Shown: one piece after another, positions 54,785-63,746 of the stretch | How the letters are laid out: each line of letters opens with the position of its first letter | Numbering within the stretch: position 1 is the stretch's first letter | NCBI RefSeq assembly: GCF_900090245.1 | Contig: NZ_FMDN01000007.1 | Coordinates: 62,001 to 126,000 of the forward strand | From: Micromonospora halophytica | GTDB taxonomy: Bacteria > Actinomycetota > Actinomycetes > Mycobacteriales > Micromonosporaceae | Direction of reading: 5' to 3' | DNA length: 64,000 bases | Made by a program: the position numbers and the translations under genes | The notes under the pieces: model-generated | Database searches by the model: none | The model's input: only the letters and a program-made list of their open reading frames with translations | What the model was told of the DNA's origin: nothing

Positions 54785-55981
54785 TTACAGCGGCGTCGCC
54801 GGCTGCTCCAGCGGACGCCCGTGGGCCCGCACGGCGTCGGCGACGGCGATCCCGGCCAGCACCAGGGCACTCAGCGCCAGCGCGCCGATCGACGGCAGCC
54901 GCCACACCACCGGAACGAGCCCGATCAGCAGCACGACCCCGACCACCCGACTGCGGGACACCCGCCCGAAGATCTCGTACTCGAAGCGGGCCCGGGCGGC
55001 CAGGAAGAGCGCCGGCCCACCCATGACGAACAGCGGCCAACCCGAGGCGGTTTGCCCGTAGGGGTAGGCGATGACCAGCTCGTAGCCGACTCCGGTGAGC
55101 AGCACGCCGGCCACGATGACCAGGTGGGTCCAGCTCGCCGACTCGCCGAGCAGACCCGGGGAGCGGGCCGCCCTGATCGCCTCGGCCAGCACGTGCCCCG
55201 CCCGGTGGAAGTAGATCCACCACAGCAGCGCCGTGATCAGGAACGACAGGGCGAAGGCCGACGCGTGGGCGGCCGAGAAGGCCGCGCCGCTGAACGTGAT
55301 CCCGATCACCAGGATCGTCTCCCCGAGCGCGATCAGGAAGAACTGCTGGTAACGCTCGACCAGGTGCTCCCCCATCACCGCCCAGCCCGAGGCCCGCACC
55401 GACCCGCGCCCGGGCAGCGGCCAGCCCAGCGCCAGCCCGACGTAGTCCCAGGCCAGGGCGAGCGTCCAGAGCACCGCCCGCGCCGACGGCACCAGCGCGC
55501 CGACCAGCCAGGGCACCGCCCCGACGACGGACCAGAGCAGGATCCGCGAGGTGACCGTCCGGCGGGGATGGCCGCGCAGGGCCAGGGTGAGGAAGAGCGG
55601 CCGGCCGACCTGCACGGCCAGGTACGCCAGCACGAACGGCACCGCCCGTTCCGCGAACGCGCGCGGCGTCGCCACGGCCATCACCATGCTGCCGAACATG
55701 GAGGCCACCACCACGAACTGGATGGCGCTGCGTTCCGGCTCGTACCGGCTGGTCACCCAGGCGGTCAGCGACCAGACGATCCACAGCGCGAGGAACAGCA
55801 CCACGGTCTGCGCGCCCTGACGGAGCAGGTCCGGGCCGCCGGCCGTCACGTCGTCGATCAGCCGCTTGGAGACGCGGGTCAGCGCGAAGACGAAGACCAG
55901 GTCGAAGAAGAGCTCCAGGAAGGTGGCGCGGGGCGAACTCGTGCCGCCACGCAGCAGCTCCTCGCCCTGCTTTTGCGCCAT
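54785..55981 (-). CDS. Low-temperature-requirement A (LtrA) family membrane protein
   Basis: A 398-residue membrane protein with about 11 hydrophobic segments. LtrA family blocks are FLELFFDLVFVFALTRVSKR at residues 20-39 and HLVERYQQFFLIALGETILV followed by IGITFSGAAFS in the middle. The function of the family is unknown, despite its name. The ATG is at 55981. It ends 101 bases from the antitoxin gene. Confidence 0.93.
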   Translation of the reverse strand: MAQKQGEELLRGGTSSPRATFLELFFDLVFVFALTRVSKRLIDDVTAGGPDLLRQGAQTVVLFLALWIVWSLTAWVTSRYEPERSAIQFVVVASMFGSMVMAVATPRAFAERAVPFVLAYLAVQVGRPLFLTLALRGHPRRTVTSRILLWSVVGAVPWLVGALVPSARAVLWTLALAWDYVGLALGWPLPGRGSVRASGWAVMGEHLVERYQQFFLIALGETILVIGITFSGAAFSAAHASAFALSFLITALLWWIYFHRAGHVLAEAIRAARSPGLLGESASWTHLVIVAGVLLTGVGYELVIAYPYGQTASGWPLFVMGGPALFLAARARFEYEIFGRVSRSRVVGVVLLIGLVPVVWRLPSIGALALSALVLAGIAVADAVRAHGRPLEQPATPL

Positions 55982-56037
55982 CGCCCACCGCCCCCGCCGT
56001 CGCGGTTACCAACGAACGGGGCGCACGCGCGGTTGCG

Positions 56038-56622
56038 TCAGCCCTTCGCGGCCTTCGCCTCGGCCTTGGCCGCCTGCTTGAACTCGCGGACCCGACGCAG
56101 CGACTCCGCGTCGGTGATGTCGGCCACCGACCGGTGGGAGCCCTCCTCGCCGTAGCCGCCGGCCGCCTCCCGCCAGCCGTCCGGGCGCACGTCGTACCGC
56201 TTGCCGAGCAGGGCGACGAAGATCTGCGCCTTCTGCCGGCCGAAGCCGGGCAGCTCACCGACCCGGCGCAGCAGCTCCCGGCCGTCGGCGGCGTCCGCCC
56301 AGAGCCGGGCGGCGTCGCCGTCGTACCGGTCGACCAGCGCCCGGCACATCTCCTGCACCCGGGCGGCCATCGCCTTCGGGAAGCGGTGCAGCGCGGGCGG
56401 CCGGGCGAAGACCTCCACCAGCGCTTCCGGGTCGTACCCGGCCAGCTCGCGGGCGTCCGGGTCGTGCCCGAGGCGCTGGCTGAGCACGTACGGGGAGGAG
56501 AACGCCTTCTCCATGGGGATCTGCTGGTCCAGCAGCATCCCGGTCAGCAGGGCCAAGGCGTTGCGGTTGAGCAGGTCGTTGGCCGCGGGTTCGATCGGAA
56601 GGGAGAGTGCCATGGCAGTCAT
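56038..56622 (-). CDS. HhH-GPD-type base excision DNA repair protein
   Basis: A 194-residue protein of the actinobacterial HhH-GPD group. It starts LSLPIEPAANDLLNRNALAL, has LLTGMLLDQQIPMEKAFSSP and the helix-hairpin-helix GELPGFGRQKAQIFVALLG, whose GFGxxKA loop binds DNA. The usual catalytic Asp position is degenerate, so activity is uncertain. The C-terminus is Ala/Lys-rich. Two ATGs (56622 and 56613) lie close together; the first follows GGAAAC. Confidence 0.88.
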   Translation of the reverse strand: MTAMALSLPIEPAANDLLNRNALALLTGMLLDQQIPMEKAFSSPYVLSQRLGHDPDARELAGYDPEALVEVFARPPALHRFPKAMAARVQEMCRALVDRYDGDAARLWADAADGRELLRRVGELPGFGRQKAQIFVALLGKRYDVRPDGWREAAGGYGEEGSHRSVADITDAESLRRVREFKQAAKAEAKAAKG

Positions 56623-57010
56623 GTTTCCGCACCGGCCCGCGCGGCTGCCCGGATAGCCTGCTGGACACGCGGGGACGAGTGGCCACAGCCCGGTCCCGCC
56701 GTCGAGCACCGACCCCGACCGCCACGGTGGGCCCGGCCCGACCGCCACGGCACAGTCCAGCCGCCACCACGCGGCACGCCACGGCACGGCGCGCCGCCGG
56801 CAGCCGGGGCGGGGTGGGGATCGCTACCGACTTGATGGCATGGATGGATCGCCGACCGCCGCCGTTGATCCATCCATGCCATCAGGTCTGTAGCGTCCGT
56901 AGACCCCTCCCGCTCCTGCGGCGGACGATCCAGACCCCCTCGACCCGGACGACCGCTGCGCTCCGCACCGGAGCAGCAACCGCCGGCCGGCGCCAAGGGG
57001 TCGATCCGGG
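56623..57010. other. Intergenic region with palindromic repeat
   Basis: 388 bases without a credible gene. The main feature is the palindromic repeat at 56822-56895; GCCACGGCAC-type short repeats lie before it. Confidence 0.55.
56822..56895. repeat. Dispersed palindromic repeat, copy 2
   Basis: Arms of 29 bases at 56822-56850 and 56867-56895 match at 27 positions around a 16-base centre. They share the core CGCTACCGACCTGATSGCAT with the copy at 31117-31202. Confidence 0.8.
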
Positions 57011-57178
57011 TCAGTCGCGGGCCCGGGCCCAGGAGAGGAAGCGCCCGTGCAGGTCCGGGGCCCGGTCCGGACTGAGCTGGGCGAGCTGGTCACGCGCTTC
57101 GGCCATCAACGCGCCCAGATAGACCAGATAGAGCAGCAGCGCAGTACGGCTGCCCCGGTACTCCACCAGCAGCGACAT
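57011..57178 (-). CDS. Small protein of unknown function
   Basis: A 55-residue protein from ATG 57178: MSLLVEYRGSRTALLLYLVY, LGALMAEARDQLAQLSPDRA, ending HGRFLSWARARD. It is predicted to be helical and partly amphipathic. It follows the Cys-rich small gene by eight bases. Similar two-gene cassettes occur in Micromonosporaceae in my recollection, often mis-annotated as flavin reductase, but no function is established. No good RBS is seen. Confidence 0.5.
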   Translation of the reverse strand: MSLLVEYRGSRTALLLYLVYLGALMAEARDQLAQLSPDRAPDLHGRFLSWARARD

Positions 57179-57186
57179 CACCGGAA

Positions 57187-57354
57187 TCAGCGGCCCACAT
57201 CCCACCGCTGCCGAGGCGCCACCCGGAACGCCGGACAGGGCCACGGCTCACCGCAGGTCTCACAGTCCCACTCCGGGTAATTGCCGATGTGACCGCACCG
57301 GCATCGGCCGAGTGGGCTGACGCATCCACTCCGGAAGACTGGAGTCACGCTCAC
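57187..57354 (-). CDS. Small Cys-rich (zinc-ribbon-like) protein
   Basis: A 55-residue frame from GTG 57354. The core RCRCGHIGNYPEWD, CETCGEPWPCPAF contains the CxC and CxxCGxxWPC patterns of small metal-binding proteins of actinomycetes. The codon pattern and conserved-looking cysteines support translation, but the start is uncertain because no RBS is visible. It is immediately followed by another small gene, likely the same operon. The opposite end lies 67 bases from the iron-box promoter of the divergent ABC transporter. Confidence 0.55.
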   Translation of the reverse strand: MSVTPVFRSGCVSPLGRCRCGHIGNYPEWDCETCGEPWPCPAFRVAPRQRWDVGR

Positions 57355-57420
57355 GCTGCGGCAAGCAGCACTGACCGGGGTGTGTCGGCCGTCCCATTCG
57401 CCACCAGGGCCGATCCGATC

Positions 57421-57439
57421 TGAGGTTAGGCTGTGCTAA
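57421..57439 (+). promoter_or_regulatory. IdeR/DtxR-type iron box
   Basis: TGAGGTTAGGCTGTGCTAA matches the DtxR/IdeR consensus TTAGGTTAGSCTAACCTAA at 15 of 19 positions and overlaps a TAGGCT -10-like element (57427-57432), 49 bases before the iron-binding protein gene. Fe(II)-IdeR binding here would repress the importer when iron is plentiful. Confidence 0.7.
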
Positions 57440-57488
57440 CTTCGTGAGCGTCGGCGGGGTGCCCGTTGACCGAGCGAAGGAGTACGTC

Positions 57489-58547
57489 GTGCCCGTCCCC
57501 GCCCGCAGGTCCCTCGCGGCCGTCGCCGCTGCCGGCCTGCTCTCGTTCGGCCTGGTCGCCTGCGGCTCCGGCGAGGACGACGCCGGGGATCCGGGCAAGG
57601 CCGGCGACAAGATCATCACGGTGTACAGCGGCCGCAACGAGAACCTGGTCAAGCCGCTGCTGGACAAGTTCAGCCAGCAGACCGGGATCACCGTCAAGAC
57701 CCGGTACGCCACCACCGCCCAGCTCGCGGCGCAGTTGCTCGAGGAGGGCGACAAGTCGCCCGCCGACGCCTTCTTCGCCCAGGACGCCGGTGCCCTCGGC
57801 GCGGTCGCCAAGCGCGACATGTTCGCCCCGCTGCCCGCCGCCGACCTGGAGAAGGTGCCGCAGGCGTACCGGGCGCGCAACGGCCAGTGGGTGGGCGTCA
57901 GCGCCCGCGCCCGGGTGCTCACCTACAACGCCGACGCGGTGCCCACCGCCGAGCTGCCGAAGTCGGTCTTCGAGCTGACCGACCCGAAGTGGAAGGGCAA
58001 GGTCGGCGTCGCCCCGACCAACGCCTCGTTCCAGGCGTTCGTCACCGCCATCCGGGTGCAGCACGGCGACCAGAAGGCGAAGGACTTCCTCGCCGGACTC
58101 AAGGCCAACGAGCCGCAGATCCGCGACAACAACGTCAAGATCGTCGAGGACGTCGACAAGGGCACCATCCCGGTCGGCCTGGTCAACCACTACTACCTCG
58201 GCGAGATCGCCAAGGAGAAGGGCACCACGCCGGACGGGCTCAAGGCGAAGCTGCACTTCTTCCCCGGCGGCGACACCGGCGCGCTGGTCAACGTCGCGGG
58301 CGTGGGCGTGCTCAAGCGCTCCGCCGAGGACCCGGACACCAGGGCCTTCGTCGACTTCCTGCTCAACCCGGAGTCGCAGAAGCACTTCGCCGAGCAGACC
58401 TTCGAGTACCCGGTGGTGGCCGGGATCGCCGCCCCGGCCGGCGTGCCGCCGCTGACCGACCTGGACACCCCGGACATCGACCTCAACGACCTGGACACCC
58501 TGGATGCCACGATCACCCTGATCAAGGACTCCGGGCTCGTACCCTGA
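57489..58547 (+). CDS. Iron(III) ABC transporter substrate-binding lipoprotein
   Basis: A 352-residue lipoprotein of the FbpA/FutA-like family. The lipobox FGLVACG (Cys about 24) follows a hydrophobic segment. Characteristic blocks are ITVYSGRNENLVKPLLDKFS, DAFFAQDAGALGAVAKR, AYRARNGQWVGVSARARVL, TNASFQAFVTAIRV, GTIPVGLVNHYYL with the paired tyrosines, and EYPVVAGI. The tandem Tyr and surrounding residues fit Fe(III) coordination. GTG 57489 has AAGGAG upstream; an upstream in-frame GTG at 57444 lies inside the leader. It is the first gene of an operon under the iron box. Confidence 0.93.
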   Translation: MPVPARRSLAAVAAAGLLSFGLVACGSGEDDAGDPGKAGDKIITVYSGRNENLVKPLLDKFSQQTGITVKTRYATTAQLAAQLLEEGDKSPADAFFAQDAGALGAVAKRDMFAPLPAADLEKVPQAYRARNGQWVGVSARARVLTYNADAVPTAELPKSVFELTDPKWKGKVGVAPTNASFQAFVTAIRVQHGDQKAKDFLAGLKANEPQIRDNNVKIVEDVDKGTIPVGLVNHYYLGEIAKEKGTTPDGLKAKLHFFPGGDTGALVNVAGVGVLKRSAEDPDTRAFVDFLLNPESQKHFAEQTFEYPVVAGIAAPAGVPPLTDLDTPDIDLNDLDTLDATITLIKDSGLVP

Positions 58548-58549
58548 CC

Positions 58550-60151
58550 ATGACCGTCACCACCCCCGACGCGGGGCCGGCCCGAAACGGGCCGGCCCGT
58601 TTCGGCGTACCCGGACGGTTGCGCCGCCTGGCCCCGCGCCCGGCGCTGCTCGTGGCCTCGACCGCCGCGGTGGCCGTCGCCCTGGTCCCCCTGGTCTACC
58701 TCGCGGTACGCACCGCCGAGGCCGGCGCCGAGCGGATCGGCGCGGAACTGTGGACCGAGCGGGTCGGGCTGCTCGCGGCGCGCAGCCTCGGGCTGGCCGC
58801 CGTGGTCACCGCCGCCTGCGTGGTGCTCGGGGTGGGCACCGCCTGGCTGGTCACCCGCACCGACCTGCCCGGCCGGCGGTTCTTCGCGGTGCTCGCCGCG
58901 CTGCCGCTGGCCGTGCCCACCTACATCGCCGCGTTCGCCTGGGTCTCCACCGTCGATCGACTGGAGGGGTTCTGGCCGGCGGCGCTGGTGCTGACCCTCT
59001 GCTCCTACCCGTACGTCTTCCTGCCCGTCGCGGCCGCCCTCAGGGGCGCGGACCCGGCGCAGGAGGAGGTCTCCCGCTCGCTGGGCCGGGGCGACTGGCG
59101 CACCTTCACCGACGTCACGCTGCGCCAGATCCGCCCGGCGACCGCCGCCGGGGCGCTGCTGGTCGCGCTCTACGTGCTGGCCGACTTCGGCGCGGTGTCG
59201 ATCCTGCGGGCGGACACCTTCACCCGGGCCATCTTCGTCGCCTTCGACCTGGGCTTCGACCGCACCGGCGCGCTGGTGCTCTCCTGCGTGCTGGTGGCGC
59301 TGACCGTGCTCCTGCTGGCCGGCGAGACAGCCACCCGCCGGCGCGGCGCCCGGTACGCCCGACTCGGCGGCGCCCGCCGCCCGGCCAACCGACTGCGGCT
59401 CGGCGCGGCCCGCTGGCCGGCTCTCGCGGCGCTGGTCGCGGTCGCCGTGCTGGCGCTCGGCGTGCCGGCGGTGAGCCTGGCCCGCCGGCTGGTGAGCGGC
59501 GTGTCCCGCCCGGGTGCGCTGACCGAGGTCGCCACCGCCGCCGGCAACTCGCTCTGGCTCTCGCTGGCCGGGGCCGCCCTGACCATGCTGCTGGCGCTGC
59601 CGCTGGGGCTGCTCACCGCCCGCGCCCCCGGCCCGGTCGCCACCGTGCTGGACCGGCTCGCCTACCTGGCCCACGCGCTGCCCGGCGTGGTGATCGGGCT
59701 GTCGCTGATCTTCTTCGGCATCACCGTGGCCCGCCCGCTGTACCAGACGTCGTGGCTGCTGGCACTCGCCTACGCCACCCTCTTCCTGCCGCTGGCGGTG
59801 GGTTCGGTCGCCGGGGCCGCCGCCCAGGCCCCGCCCGGTCTGGAGGAGGTGGCCCGGTCGCTGGGACGGGGGCCGCTGGCCGTGCTGCGGACGGTCACCC
59901 TGCCGCTGACCCTCCCCGGCATCGGGGCCGGCGCGGCGCTGGTCTTCCTCACCGGCATGAAGGAACTGCCGGCCACCCTGCTGCTCCGCCCGACCGGCAC
60001 GGACACGCTCGCCACCGAACTGTGGACGGCCACCTCCGTCGGGGCGTACGCGGCCGCCGCCCCGTACGCGGCGCTGCTGGTGGCCATCTCGGCACTGCCC
60101 ACCTGGTGGCTGGTCGCCCGCGGCGGCCTGCTCGACAAGGAGGACCGATGA
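58550..60151 (+). CDS. Iron(III) ABC transporter permease
   Basis: A 533-residue fused permease with two copies of the BPD_transp_1 unit (about 12 membrane segments), typical of FbpB-like Fe(III) importers. The ATPase-coupling EAA loops are EEVSRSLGRGDWRTFTDVTL and EEVARSLGRGPLAVLRTVTL. The start is two bases after the binding-protein stop. A 24-bp perfect palindrome (58582-58605) lies in codons 11-19, where RNA structure could limit expression relative to the binding protein. Confidence 0.94.
   Translation: MTVTTPDAGPARNGPARFGVPGRLRRLAPRPALLVASTAAVAVALVPLVYLAVRTAEAGAERIGAELWTERVGLLAARSLGLAAVVTAACVVLGVGTAWLVTRTDLPGRRFFAVLAALPLAVPTYIAAFAWVSTVDRLEGFWPAALVLTLCSYPYVFLPVAAALRGADPAQEEVSRSLGRGDWRTFTDVTLRQIRPATAAGALLVALYVLADFGAVSILRADTFTRAIFVAFDLGFDRTGALVLSCVLVALTVLLLAGETATRRRGARYARLGGARRPANRLRLGAARWPALAALVAVAVLALGVPAVSLARRLVSGVSRPGALTEVATAAGNSLWLSLAGAALTMLLALPLGLLTARAPGPVATVLDRLAYLAHALPGVVIGLSLIFFGITVARPLYQTSWLLALAYATLFLPLAVGSVAGAAAQAPPGLEEVARSLGRGPLAVLRTVTLPLTLPGIGAGAALVFLTGMKELPATLLLRPTGTDTLATELWTATSVGAYAAAAPYAALLVAISALPTWWLVARGGLLDKEDR
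58582..58605 (+). repeat. 24-bp perfect palindrome in the permease 5' coding region
   Basis: CCGAAACGGGCC at 58582-58593 and GGCCCGTTTCGG at 58594-58605 are directly joined. In RNA they would form a 10-bp stem with a CCGG loop. Confidence 0.7.
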
Positions 60152-61224
60152 GCGAGGTCGTGCTGACCGGGGTGGTCAAGCGGTACGGCCCGGTGACCGC
60201 GCTGGACGGGGTGGATCTCACCGTCCCGGCCGGCGCGCTGACCGCCGTCCTCGGCCCGTCCGGGTGCGGCAAGACCACCCTGCTGCGCTGTCTGGCCGGC
60301 TTCGAGCGACTGGACGCCGGCACCATCCGGGTGCACGGGCTCCAGGTGGCCGGCCCGGGTCGGCACCTGCCGGCGCACCGCCGCCGCATCGCCGTGGTGC
60401 CCCAGGAAGGCGCGCTCTTCCCGCACCTGACGGTGGCCGCCAACGTCGCGTACGGCCTGGACCGCGCGGCCCGGCACGGCGATCGGGTGGACGAGGTGCT
60501 GGCCCTGGTCGGGCTGGCCGGGTACGGCGACCGGATGCCGCACCAGCTCTCCGGCGGCCAGCAGCAGCGGGTGGCGGTGGCCCGGGCGCTGGCCCCGCGG
60601 CCGTCACTGGTGCTGCTGGACGAGCCGTTCAGCGCGCTCGACGCGGGACTGCGGGCAGGGCTGCGGCACGACATCCGGGAGGCGCTGCGGGCCGACGGGG
60701 CGACCGCCGTGCTGGTCACCCACGACCAGGGCGAGGCCCTGTCGGTGGCGGACCGGGTGGTGGTGCTCCGCTCGGGGCGGGTCGTGCAGAGCGGCTCCCC
60801 CACCGCGCTCTACCGGGAGCCGGCCGACCAGTGGGTCGCCGGGTTCGTCGGCGACGCGGTGCTGCTGCCGGCGGTCGCCGCCGACGGGGCCGCCCGGACC
60901 CCGCTGGGCGTCCTGCCGATCTCGGGAGCCACCCCGGACGGGCCGGTGACGGTCCTGGTCCGTCCCGAGCAGCTGCGACTCACCCCGGCCTCGACGGACG
61001 CGGCGGTGACCGCGACGGTGCTGCGCCACGACTTCCACGGCCACGACGCGCTGATCGCCCTGCGGCTGGCCGACGGCACCCGGGTCACCGCCCGGATCTG
61101 GGACGAAGCCGACCCGGCCCCGGTCGGCGCCGAGGTGGCGGTGCACGTCGAGGGCCGGGCCCGGGCCTGGCCGGCCCCGCCCAGCCCCGCCCCGGTGGAC
61201 ACGCCAGCCCTCCCGGTCGGCTGA
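60148..61224 (+). CDS. Iron(III) ABC transporter ATP-binding protein
   Basis: A 358-residue ATPase of the FbpC type. Walker A is LGPSGCGKTT (about 35-44), Q-loop PQEGALFPHLTV, signature QLSGGQQQRVAVARAL, Walker B LVLLDEPFSALDAG and H-loop VLVTHDQGEALSVAD. A C-terminal TOBE-like domain (from about residue 245, VRPEQLRLTPAS) follows. ATG 60148 overlaps the permease stop by four bases, completing the three-gene importer operon. Confidence 0.95.
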   Translation: MSEVVLTGVVKRYGPVTALDGVDLTVPAGALTAVLGPSGCGKTTLLRCLAGFERLDAGTIRVHGLQVAGPGRHLPAHRRRIAVVPQEGALFPHLTVAANVAYGLDRAARHGDRVDEVLALVGLAGYGDRMPHQLSGGQQQRVAVARALAPRPSLVLLDEPFSALDAGLRAGLRHDIREALRADGATAVLVTHDQGEALSVADRVVVLRSGRVVQSGSPTALYREPADQWVAGFVGDAVLLPAVAADGAARTPLGVLPISGATPDGPVTVLVRPEQLRLTPASTDAAVTATVLRHDFHGHDALIALRLADGTRVTARIWDEADPAPVGAEVAVHVEGRARAWPAPPSPAPVDTPALPVG

Positions 61225-61243
61225 CCGCCGCCCCGACCGGCGG
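61225..61243 (+). terminator. Weak hairpin after the iron importer
   Basis: CCGCCG at 61225-61230 and CGGCGG at 61238-61243 form a six-bp stem immediately after the stop codon; low evidence. Confidence 0.35.
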
Positions 61244-61285
61244 CGCCGTCGCCGACGCGGCGTCGACTTGCCGGCTGCCGACCGC

Positions 61286-61500
61286 CTACGACGGGACGCG
61301 CCTCGGTGGACAGGGGTGGGGTCCACCGGGCGAGTGGTAGCAGGCGTTGGCGTTGGCGCTGCCGGAGCAGTCGAGCACCTTGACCGCGAACAGGCGCACG
61401 CCCCTGGTGGCGCTCATCGTGGCACTGAAGCCGGTCGGCGCGGCGCCGTAGACGTCGGCGACGCTACCGTCGTACCGCTTGACCAGGCCGGTGGCGCGGT
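61286..61500 (-). pseudogene. Remnant of a subtilisin-like (S8) protease gene
   Basis: The minus strand reads TGLVKRYDGSVADVYGAAPT then GFSATMS, matching the I9 propeptide of subtilases, followed at once by GVRLFAVKVLDCSGSANANA, matching the beginning of an S8 catalytic domain. The intervening catalytic Asp region and everything downstream are missing, and no start codon or RBS fits. It looks like an internally deleted fossil, ending at a stop at 61286-61288. Confidence 0.55.
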
Positions 61501-61559
61501 CCGGCACGGCCGTGCGGGCGGATGTCGCGGGTGCCGACCGGCGAGGGACGGCAGGCAGG

Positions 61560-61565
61560 CAGGAT
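61560..61565 (+). promoter_or_regulatory. -10-like element (CAGGAT), leaderless methyltransferase
   Basis: CAGGAT ends six bases before the GTG at 61572. It matches the TANNNT pattern except for the first base. Confidence 0.35.
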
Positions 61566-61571
61566 GGCCTC

Positions 61572-63056
61572 GTGGAACGACACGACATGCTGCTCTCCCC
61601 CGCCGGCGTCGAGGCGCTGCGCACCGCGCTGGACCGGGCGGGCTTCACCTCCAACGGCATCGCCGGCCGGCTCGGCCCGCAGGCCACCGGCGGGGTGGCC
61701 CGCAACGACTTCCGCGCCGCGCTGCGCGCCACCTCCGACCGCGACCCGCTCGCCACCCTGATCCGGGTGTTCATCTGCGCCCAGACCGAACCCGAGCCGG
61801 CGGTGGCCGCCGCCCTCGCCCCGCTCGACCTCGCCGAGGCGCTCACCGGTGGGCTGGTCGAGCGGCACGGTGACGGCCTGCGCGCCGGGGTCGACCTGGA
61901 GCCGTACGGGGACGACTGGTGGGTGCTCGCCGACGTGCCGGCCAGCGCCCGACCCGGCCGGCCGCTGCACGCCGAGCACGTGCTCGGCATCGGCGGGGCC
62001 ACCCAGACGCTGATCGGGGCGACCATGCGCCGGTCGGTGCAGACCGCGCTGGACCTGGGCACCGGCTCCGGCGTACAGGCGCTGCACCTGGCCACCCACG
62101 CCCGGTCCGTCACCGCGACCGACGTCTCCGAGCGGGCGCTGCGCTTCGCCGCCACCACCGCAGCCCTCAACGGCCAGGACTGGGAACTGCTCCGTGGTGA
62201 CCTGGTCGCCCCGGTCGCCGGACGCCGCTTCGACCTGGTGGTGAGCAACCCGCCGTTCGTGGTCGGTCCCGGCACCACCACGCACGTCTACCGTGACTCC
62301 GGCCGGGTCGGCGACGCGATCGGCGCCGAACTGGCCGCCGCTGCGCCCGGCCTGCTCACCGAGGGCGGCACCATGCAGTACCTGGCGAACTGGGTGCACG
62401 TGGCCGGCGAGGAGTGGGCCGAGCGGGTGGCCGGCTGGTTCGCCGGCACCGGGCTGGACGCCTGGGTGATCCAGCGCGAGGTGGCCGACCCGATGGCGTA
62501 CGTCAACCTGTGGCTCACCGACGTCGGCGAGGCCGCCGACCCGCAGCGAATGGCCGCCTGGCTGGACTGGTTCGACGCGCACAAGGTGGAGGCGATCGGC
62601 TTCGGCATCGTCTCGCTGCGCCGCCAGGGCCACGACGACCCGGTGGTCCGGGTGGAGGACCTGCGCCAGCGGGTGGAGCCGCCGATGGGCGACCGGATCG
62701 CCGCCTGGTTCGACCGCCAGGACTTCCTGCGGGTACGCGACACCGACGCGCTGCTCGCCGAGCGCTACCGGGCCGCCGAAGGGCTCCAGCTGCGACAGGA
62801 GGCCACCATGGGCGACGAGGGCTGGGCGGTGGACCGGCAGGTCCTCGCGATGCCGCACGGGCTGCGCTGGACCGAGGAGATCGACCCGCTGGTGCTGGCC
62901 CTGGTGGGCGGGGCCGACGGCCGGCTGCCGCTGCGCGACCAGCTCGCCCTGCTCGCCGCCGCCCACGACGTCACCCCGGACGAGCTGGCCGACGCCGCCG
63001 GTCCGATCGTGGCGCACCTCGTGGAGCGCGGCATCATCGAGCCGGTGACGCCGTGA
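61572..63056 (+). CDS. Class I SAM-dependent methyltransferase with flanking domains
   Basis: A 494-residue protein. The methyltransferase core has motif [18 protein letters not shown] (about 159-175) and [13 protein letters not shown] (about 219-231), where NPPF marks N- or Q-methylating enzymes such as RsmC/PrmC-type. N-terminal residues 1-130 ([20 protein letters not shown]) form a helical domain, and residues 320-494 a winged-helix-like domain ([20 protein letters not shown]). A known actinobacterial RNA- or protein-methyltransferase architecture, but the substrate is unknown. GTG 61572 follows a CAGGAT box. Confidence 0.88.
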   Translation: MERHDMLLSPAGVEALRTALDRAGFTSNGIAGRLGPQATGGVARNDFRAALRATSDRDPLATLIRVFICAQTEPEPAVAAALAPLDLAEALTGGLVERHGDGLRAGVDLEPYGDDWWVLADVPASARPGRPLHAEHVLGIGGATQTLIGATMRRSVQTALDLGTGSGVQALHLATHARSVTATDVSERALRFAATTAALNGQDWELLRGDLVAPVAGRRFDLVVSNPPFVVGPGTTTHVYRDSGRVGDAIGAELAAAAPGLLTEGGTMQYLANWVHVAGEEWAERVAGWFAGTGLDAWVIQREVADPMAYVNLWLTDVGEAADPQRMAAWLDWFDAHKVEAIGFGIVSLRRQGHDDPVVRVEDLRQRVEPPMGDRIAAWFDRQDFLRVRDTDALLAERYRAAEGLQLRQEATMGDEGWAVDRQVLAMPHGLRWTEEIDPLVLALVGGADGRLPLRDQLALLAAAHDVTPDELADAAGPIVAHLVERGIIEPVTP

Positions 63057-63201
63057 CACGGGCGGCTCCGGTGACACGGGCGGCGCAGTCGACGCCAGCG
63101 ACAACGGCGGCACGGGCGGCACGGACGGCACGGGTGATCCGGGCGACGCCGGCGGCCGGGGTGTCGCGGGTTGTGCCGGGCGGCCGAAGGGGGGTCCGCT
63201 G

Positions 63202-63624
63202 ATGCGGGCGGTGGTGCAGACGGTGAGCCGGGCCAGCGTGACGGTCGACGGCGAGGTGGTCGGCGAGATCGCCGACGGCCTGCTGGTGCTGCTCGGGGTG
63301 ACCCACACGGACACCCCGCAGGTGGCGCAGACCATGGCCCGCAAGATCCATGAGTTGCGCATCCTGGACGAGGAGCGCAGCGCCGCCGACACCGGCGCCC
63401 CGGTCCTGGTGGTCAGCCAGTTCACCCTCTACGGCGACGCCCGCAAGGGCAGACGCCCGACCTGGACCGCCGCCGCCCCGGCCGAGGCGGCCGAGCCACT
63501 GGTGACCGCCGTCGTGCAGGCGCTGCGCGAACGCGGCGCCAAGGTCGAGACCGGCCGCTTCCGCGCCCACATGCTCGTCGAGAGCGTCAACGTCGGCCCC
63601 CGCACCATCCTCCTCAACCTCTGA
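63202..63624 (+). CDS. dtd: D-aminoacyl-tRNA deacylase
   Basis: A 140-residue DTD that removes D-amino acids (and Gly from tRNA-Ala) from charged tRNA. The conserved SQFTLYGD motif is at about 77-84 and the C-terminal [11 protein letters not shown] matches the NxGPxT motif that reads D-stereochemistry. [17 protein letters not shown] is the classical start. GTCCGCTG precedes the ATG and the RBS AAGGGGGG is nine bases upstream. The preceding spacer has short ACGGGCGGC-like repeats. Confidence 0.96.
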   Translation: MRAVVQTVSRASVTVDGEVVGEIADGLLVLLGVTHTDTPQVAQTMARKIHELRILDEERSAADTGAPVLVVSQFTLYGDARKGRRPTWTAAAPAEAAEPLVTAVVQALRERGAKVETGRFRAHMLVESVNVGPRTILLNL

Positions 63625-63661
63625 CGACCCCCACCCCACCTCCACCCCACCCGTCGATCCT

Positions 63662-63734
63662 CGCGATCTTGCACTTATGGCCGCCGATTCGAGTGTGATG
63701 CGCCCTTTGTCGCGGCCCGAACTGCAAGATCGCG
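63662..63734. repeat. Palindromic element with 12-bp arms
   Basis: CGCGATCTTGCA at 63662-63673 is the exact reverse complement of TGCAAGATCGCG at 63723-63734, around 49 bases. It lies between convergent genes and resembles a REP-like element common in Micromonospora genomes (recollection). Confidence 0.65.
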
Positions 63735-63746
63735 GGGGTGGGAGTC

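Noticed and set aside
56619..57122. Short frames on both strands across the palindromic repeat
   Set aside because: They are palindrome-derived and lack RBS, codon bias or recognisable residues.
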